Shown piece after piece: positions 6,046 through 8,335 of a stretch of 8,335 bases of DNA (its first letter is position 1; the number at the start of each line of letters is the position of its first letter). Location: positions 1 to 8,335 of the forward strand of contig JAUXBS010000039.1 of NCBI GenBank assembly GCA_030619245.1, read 5' to 3'. A program made the position numbers and the translations under genes. Source of the DNA: Clostridia bacterium (GTDB taxonomy: Bacteria > UBA6262 > WVXT01 > JAUXBS01). Under the pieces are notes generated by a model that saw nothing but the letters and a program-made list of their open reading frames with translations, was not told the DNA's origin and did no database searches.

Positions 6046-6956
6046 AAAAATGTTTTTCTTGCGGGGAAAAAATAGAGGAAGAAAAGACAATTCATAAACA
6101 TTGTCTGAAAAAACTCTTTGGAATTGAATATTTACCGGCAGTGAATCTAAGTTTATCGGAAGTGACTATTAAAGCGCAGGAAGCTGCGGGAAAGTTGTCC
6201 ATATCCGGGGTGCAACCCAAGCTGTCTATGAGATTGAATCTTGAGAAGAAGGAGTTGGAATCCGTTGGCCAGGGGGGGGAATACATACTGAAACCCCAGG
6301 GGGCAACTTTTCCGGATATACCGCAAAATGAAAATACTTGTATGATTATCGCATCAAAGGTCGGAATATTAACTCCGCCTCATACTCTTATCAGGTTAAA
6401 GGATGATACACTGGCTTATATTGTGAAAAGGTTTGACAGGAAAAACGGAGAAAGAATTCACCAGGAGGATTTCCTGCAGATTTTAGACAAGGAAGACAGG
6501 TATGACGGTTCTTTTGAACAAATTGGAAGGAGAGTAAAAGAGTTGTCGGAGGTTCCCGGTTTGGATGTTCAATACTTCTATACAAGAGTTCTTTTTTTCT
6601 TTCTGATAGGCAACGGCGATGCTCACCTTAAGAACTTTTCAGTACTGTACGATAATGACGGGAATGCCAGGCTTTCCCCCGTATACGATATTGTTTCATC
6701 TAAGTTGGTAATACCGAATGAGGATGATACTGCCTTAGCATTGAATGGCAAAAAAAATGACATTAATGCCCGGGATTTCCATTCTTTGATGAACTATTTG
6801 CAGATTAAAGACAAGAGAATAAACAAGGAATTACTGGAAAAAATAGACACCATTAAAGATACGGTAAAAAATTCAATCATGGAAGATAGCAGGCGGAATA
6901 ACCTTCTTGAGATTATAGAAAAAAGATACAATAGAGTAAGAGATTTACTGAGCTAA
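6042..6956 (+). CDS. hipT: HipT-like Ser/Thr kinase toxin (HipA core domain)
   Basis: This 304-residue kinase lacks the HipA N-terminal subdomain, which is encoded by the preceding gene. HipA-family toxins phosphorylate aminoacyl-tRNA synthetases (GltX for HipA, TrpS for E. coli HipT), stopping growth; the target here is unknown. Visible elements are the loop KLSISGVQPKLS (51-62) with the SIS autophosphorylation motif S53/S55, the ATP lysine K84 in YILKPQ, VKRFDR at 128-133, the catalytic loop GNGDAHLKNFS (190-200, D193, N198) and the metal-binding YDIVSS (215-220, D216). All look intact. An N-terminal C4-x2-C7 with H18/H20 and C21 suggests a small zinc site, seen in HipA-like proteins of Bacteroidota-type systems. 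The ribosome binding site AAGGA is at 6031-6035. A run of eight G at 6272-6279 lies between the SIS loop and K84. The stop overlaps the next ATG. Confidence 0.9.
   Translation: MKKCFSCGEKIEEEKTIHKHCLKKLFGIEYLPAVNLSLSEVTIKAQEAAGKLSISGVQPKLSMRLNLEKKELESVGQGGEYILKPQGATFPDIPQNENTCMIIASKVGILTPPHTLIRLKDDTLAYIVKRFDRKNGERIHQEDFLQILDKEDRYDGSFEQIGRRVKELSEVPGLDVQYFYTRVLFFFLIGNGDAHLKNFSVLYDNDGNARLSPVYDIVSSKLVIPNEDDTALALNGKKNDINARDFHSLMNYLQIKDKRINKELLEKIDTIKDTVKNSIMEDSRRNNLLEIIEKRYNRVRDLLS
6272..6279 (+). repeat. G8 homopolymer tract inside hipT
   Basis: Eight consecutive G span codons 77-80 (CAG GGG GGG GAA). Such runs are prone to replication slippage, and a change of one base would cut the kinase off before its ATP lysine. 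In this copy the frame is intact. Confidence 0.9.
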
Positions 6957-8335
6957 TGAAAACCTATTCTAAATTTATTATTCTAATAATTATTGTTTCT
7001 GTTCTTGTTTACGCAAATTCCGTAAGGAACGGATTTGTCTTTGATGATAAATTCATCATCCAGAAGAATGATGTAATAAGAGACATGTCCAACATTTCCC
7101 GTATATTCAAATCAACTTACTGGCCCCAGGTCCAGGGAGAACCCAACAAGGGGCTGTACAGGCCGTTGACGGTGCTGTCCTATGCCGTAAATTACAGTAT
7201 TGGCGGATTAAACCCTGCCGGCTATCATGTTATTAACATTTTAACACACACATTTAACGGAGTACTCCTATTCATCATAATGTTATTTGTATTAAAGGAA
7301 GACAACAATGCGGAATTGATTGCTCTTGCAGTGGCGCTGCTCTTCGTTTCACACCCGGTGAACACCGAAGCGGTATCCGGCGTTGTCGGCAGGGCGGATA
7401 CGATGGCAACGTTGTTTGTCCTTCTTTCATTCCTGTTTTATATACGGATAAGGCCTGCCGCGCCGCGGCGGGCTCCCATTCGGCAGGCTCAGGGCAGGCA
7501 TAGAGGTAAACAGGCGCCCGGGACAAAAGCCGCGGGCCTGTCTAAAACCGTTAACCTTACGCAAGACAGGGTGAGTCTAAAATACTATATAATGTCACTT
7601 GCTTTTTTTGCCGCGGGACTGCTGACAAAGGAGATAGCCGTAACACTGCCCGGTATGATTATCCTGTACGACATGTCCTTTGCGGGAAAAGCCGGATTTA
7701 AACTAAAAAATAATTTAAGGTATTACGCGGGATATCTTGCCGTTGCCGCATCATACATGATGATAAGGTTCAGTGTTGTCGGTTCCGTGGGGCCCACGGC
7801 CATCAAGCAGGTCATGCAAACACATGGCCTGGCGGTAAGGTTTTTTACGGTGGCAAAGGTTTTCGCGAGTTACATTAAACTGATGTTTTATCCTCTGAAT
7901 CTCTATTGCGACTATAACAGCTCCTTCCCCTACGCGCTGTCCGTAACGGAGCCGGGAGTTATCATATCCATTATTCTATTATTTGCGGTTCTGTTGTTGT
8001 TTGTTGTTTCCTATAGGAAAAGAAAACAGGTTTTCTTTTCCCTGGGCTGGTTCATGGTTGCTATTTTCCCCGTGAGCCAGATTATACCCATAGGAGCCAT
8101 AATGGCTGAAAGGTTCCTTTACCTTCCGGGCATAGGGTTCTGCATGCTGATGGGGATATGCGCATCGGAAATTATTAAGAAGAAGAAAGCGCCTGTCTTC
8201 ATGGTTTTTATTGCGTTCATCGTTCTGTTCTTCTCAGCAAGGACCCTCAGGCGCAACTTTGACTGGTACAGTGACTATAACCTCTGGACGAATACCGTCA
8301 ATGCGAAACCGGAAGTCGGCAGGGCGTACTATGAA
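6956..8335 (+). CDS. Second TMTC-like membrane glycosyltransferase, cut by window edge
   Basis: The frame is open for 460 codons to the right edge with no stop. It is a paralogue of the minus-strand gene at 2801-4648, with the same order of motifs: an N-terminal helix (7-20), an acidic pair in GFVFDD (D30-D31), YRPLT (68-72), GYHVIN (89-94), HPVNTEAV (133-140), LLTKEIA (222-228) and AERFLYLPGIG (384-394). The window ends just after WYSDYNLW, where the paralogue passes into its TPR region, so TPRs are expected beyond the edge. The ATG lies in TAATG, sharing its A with the hipT stop; ribosome binding is weak, so translation may depend on re-initiation after hipT. Residues 166-208 are extra relative to the paralogue and consist partly of a read-through dispersed repeat. 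Base composition is clearly more GC-rich than the paralogue. The substrate is unknown. Confidence 0.87.
   Translation, partial: MKTYSKFIILIIIVSVLVYANSVRNGFVFDDKFIIQKNDVIRDMSNISRIFKSTYWPQVQGEPNKGLYRPLTVLSYAVNYSIGGLNPAGYHVINILTHTFNGVLLFIIMLFVLKEDNNAELIALAVALLFVSHPVNTEAVSGVVGRADTMATLFVLLSFLFYIRIRPAAPRRAPIRQAQGRHRGKQAPGTKAAGLSKTVNLTQDRVSLKYYIMSLAFFAAGLLTKEIAVTLPGMIILYDMSFAGKAGFKLKNNLRYYAGYLAVAASYMMIRFSVVGSVGPTAIKQVMQTHGLAVRFFTVAKVFASYIKLMFYPLNLYCDYNSSFPYALSVTEPGVIISIILLFAVLLLFVVSYRKRKQVFFSLGWFMVAIFPVSQIIPIGAIMAERFLYLPGIGFCMLMGICASEIIKKKKAPVFMVFIAFIVLFFSARTLRRNFDWYSDYNLWTNTVNAKPEVGRAYYE
7453..7499. repeat. Palindromic dispersed repeat read in frame within the glycosyltransferase
   Basis: GCCTGCCG (7453-7460) and CGGCAGGC (7481-7488) form a perfect 8-bp inverted repeat around a loop that itself holds the palindrome CGCCGCGGCG (7461-7470). 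A further GGCAGGC occurs at 7493-7499. The segment ATTCGGCAGGCTCAGGGC resembles REP-like repeats scattered in many environmental genomes (the kind read as PEPAEW or RQAQG in proteins). It is much more GC-rich than the flanking coding sequence and keeps the reading frame. Confidence 0.7.

Noticed and set aside
6907..6932. A possible internal promoter (TTGAGA and TACAAT) before the right-hand glycosyltransferase
   Set aside because: The spacer is only 14 bp, too short for a credible sigma70 promoter.
5719..6956. A single hipA broken by a stop between its N-terminal and kinase domains
   Set aside because: The kinase gene has its own ribosome binding site, a 4-bp ATGA overlap and an added N-terminal Cys/His motif, which fit a true split system.
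7275..7526. An 83-codon minus-strand frame containing the string PEPAEW
   Set aside because: It is the reverse reading of the palindromic repeat within the plus-strand glycosyltransferase; the string is typical of repeat-derived false genes.

Overview
The window looks like a chromosomal stretch from an uncultured, probably diderm bacterium. This placement is an inference from gene content, with low confidence. The supporting signs are a csaB/DUF5693 pair (cell-wall polymer pyruvylation, the S-layer anchoring pathway), two multi-pass TMTC-like glycosyltransferases, and a GC-rich palindromic repeat of the type scattered through environmental candidate-phylum genomes. No rRNA, tRNA or CRISPR array is visible.

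Layout. (1) 1-2582, minus strand: a two-gene operon in which a large DUF5693 membrane protein is followed, with a 7-bp overlap, by csaB, which runs off the left edge. A good sigma70-type promoter lies at 2721-2750. (2) 2801-4648, minus strand: an AT-rich TMTC-like membrane glycosyltransferase ending in five TPR repeats. Its promoter puts the transcription start almost on the ATG, so the mRNA may be leaderless. (3) 4796-5358: a small insertion-sequence relic holding only an IS3-type orfA (minus strand) between long imperfect inverted repeats; orfB is absent and the orfA 3' end looks frameshifted. (4) 5365-6956, plus strand: a complete three-gene HipBST-like toxin-antitoxin operon: an XRE-type HipB, a stand-alone HipA N-terminal domain (HipS-like), and a HipA-core kinase (HipT-like) with an SIS motif and an added N-terminal Cys/His zinc-type motif. 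The three genes overlap each other. Upstream are four copies of a 16-bp operator at about 3, 4 and 4 helical turns; the last lies inside the spacer of a perfect TTGACA-17-TATAAT promoter. (5) 6956-8335, plus strand: a second TMTC-like glycosyltransferase, open at the right edge, whose ATG overlaps the hipT stop codon (TAATG). It carries about 37 extra codons that are a palindromic dispersed repeat read through in frame.

How it fits together. The two glycosyltransferase paralogues point away from each other, and the IS relic plus toxin-antitoxin island sits exactly between their start codons. The simplest reading is that a mobile segment landed in the intergenic region of a surface-glycosylation locus, leaving the right-hand glycosyltransferase as the apparent fourth gene of the toxin-antitoxin operon. 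The G8 tract in the kinase gene, the four-site operator array and the seamless hipT-glycosyltransferase junction are the most interesting points.

Gaps. No gene-free stretch exceeds 300 bases. The 2583-2800 gap holds the DUF5693 promoter and a leader of about 130 nt. The 4649-4795 gap holds only the promoter of the minus-strand glycosyltransferase. The 5257-5531 gap holds the right inverted repeat, the operators and the hip promoter.
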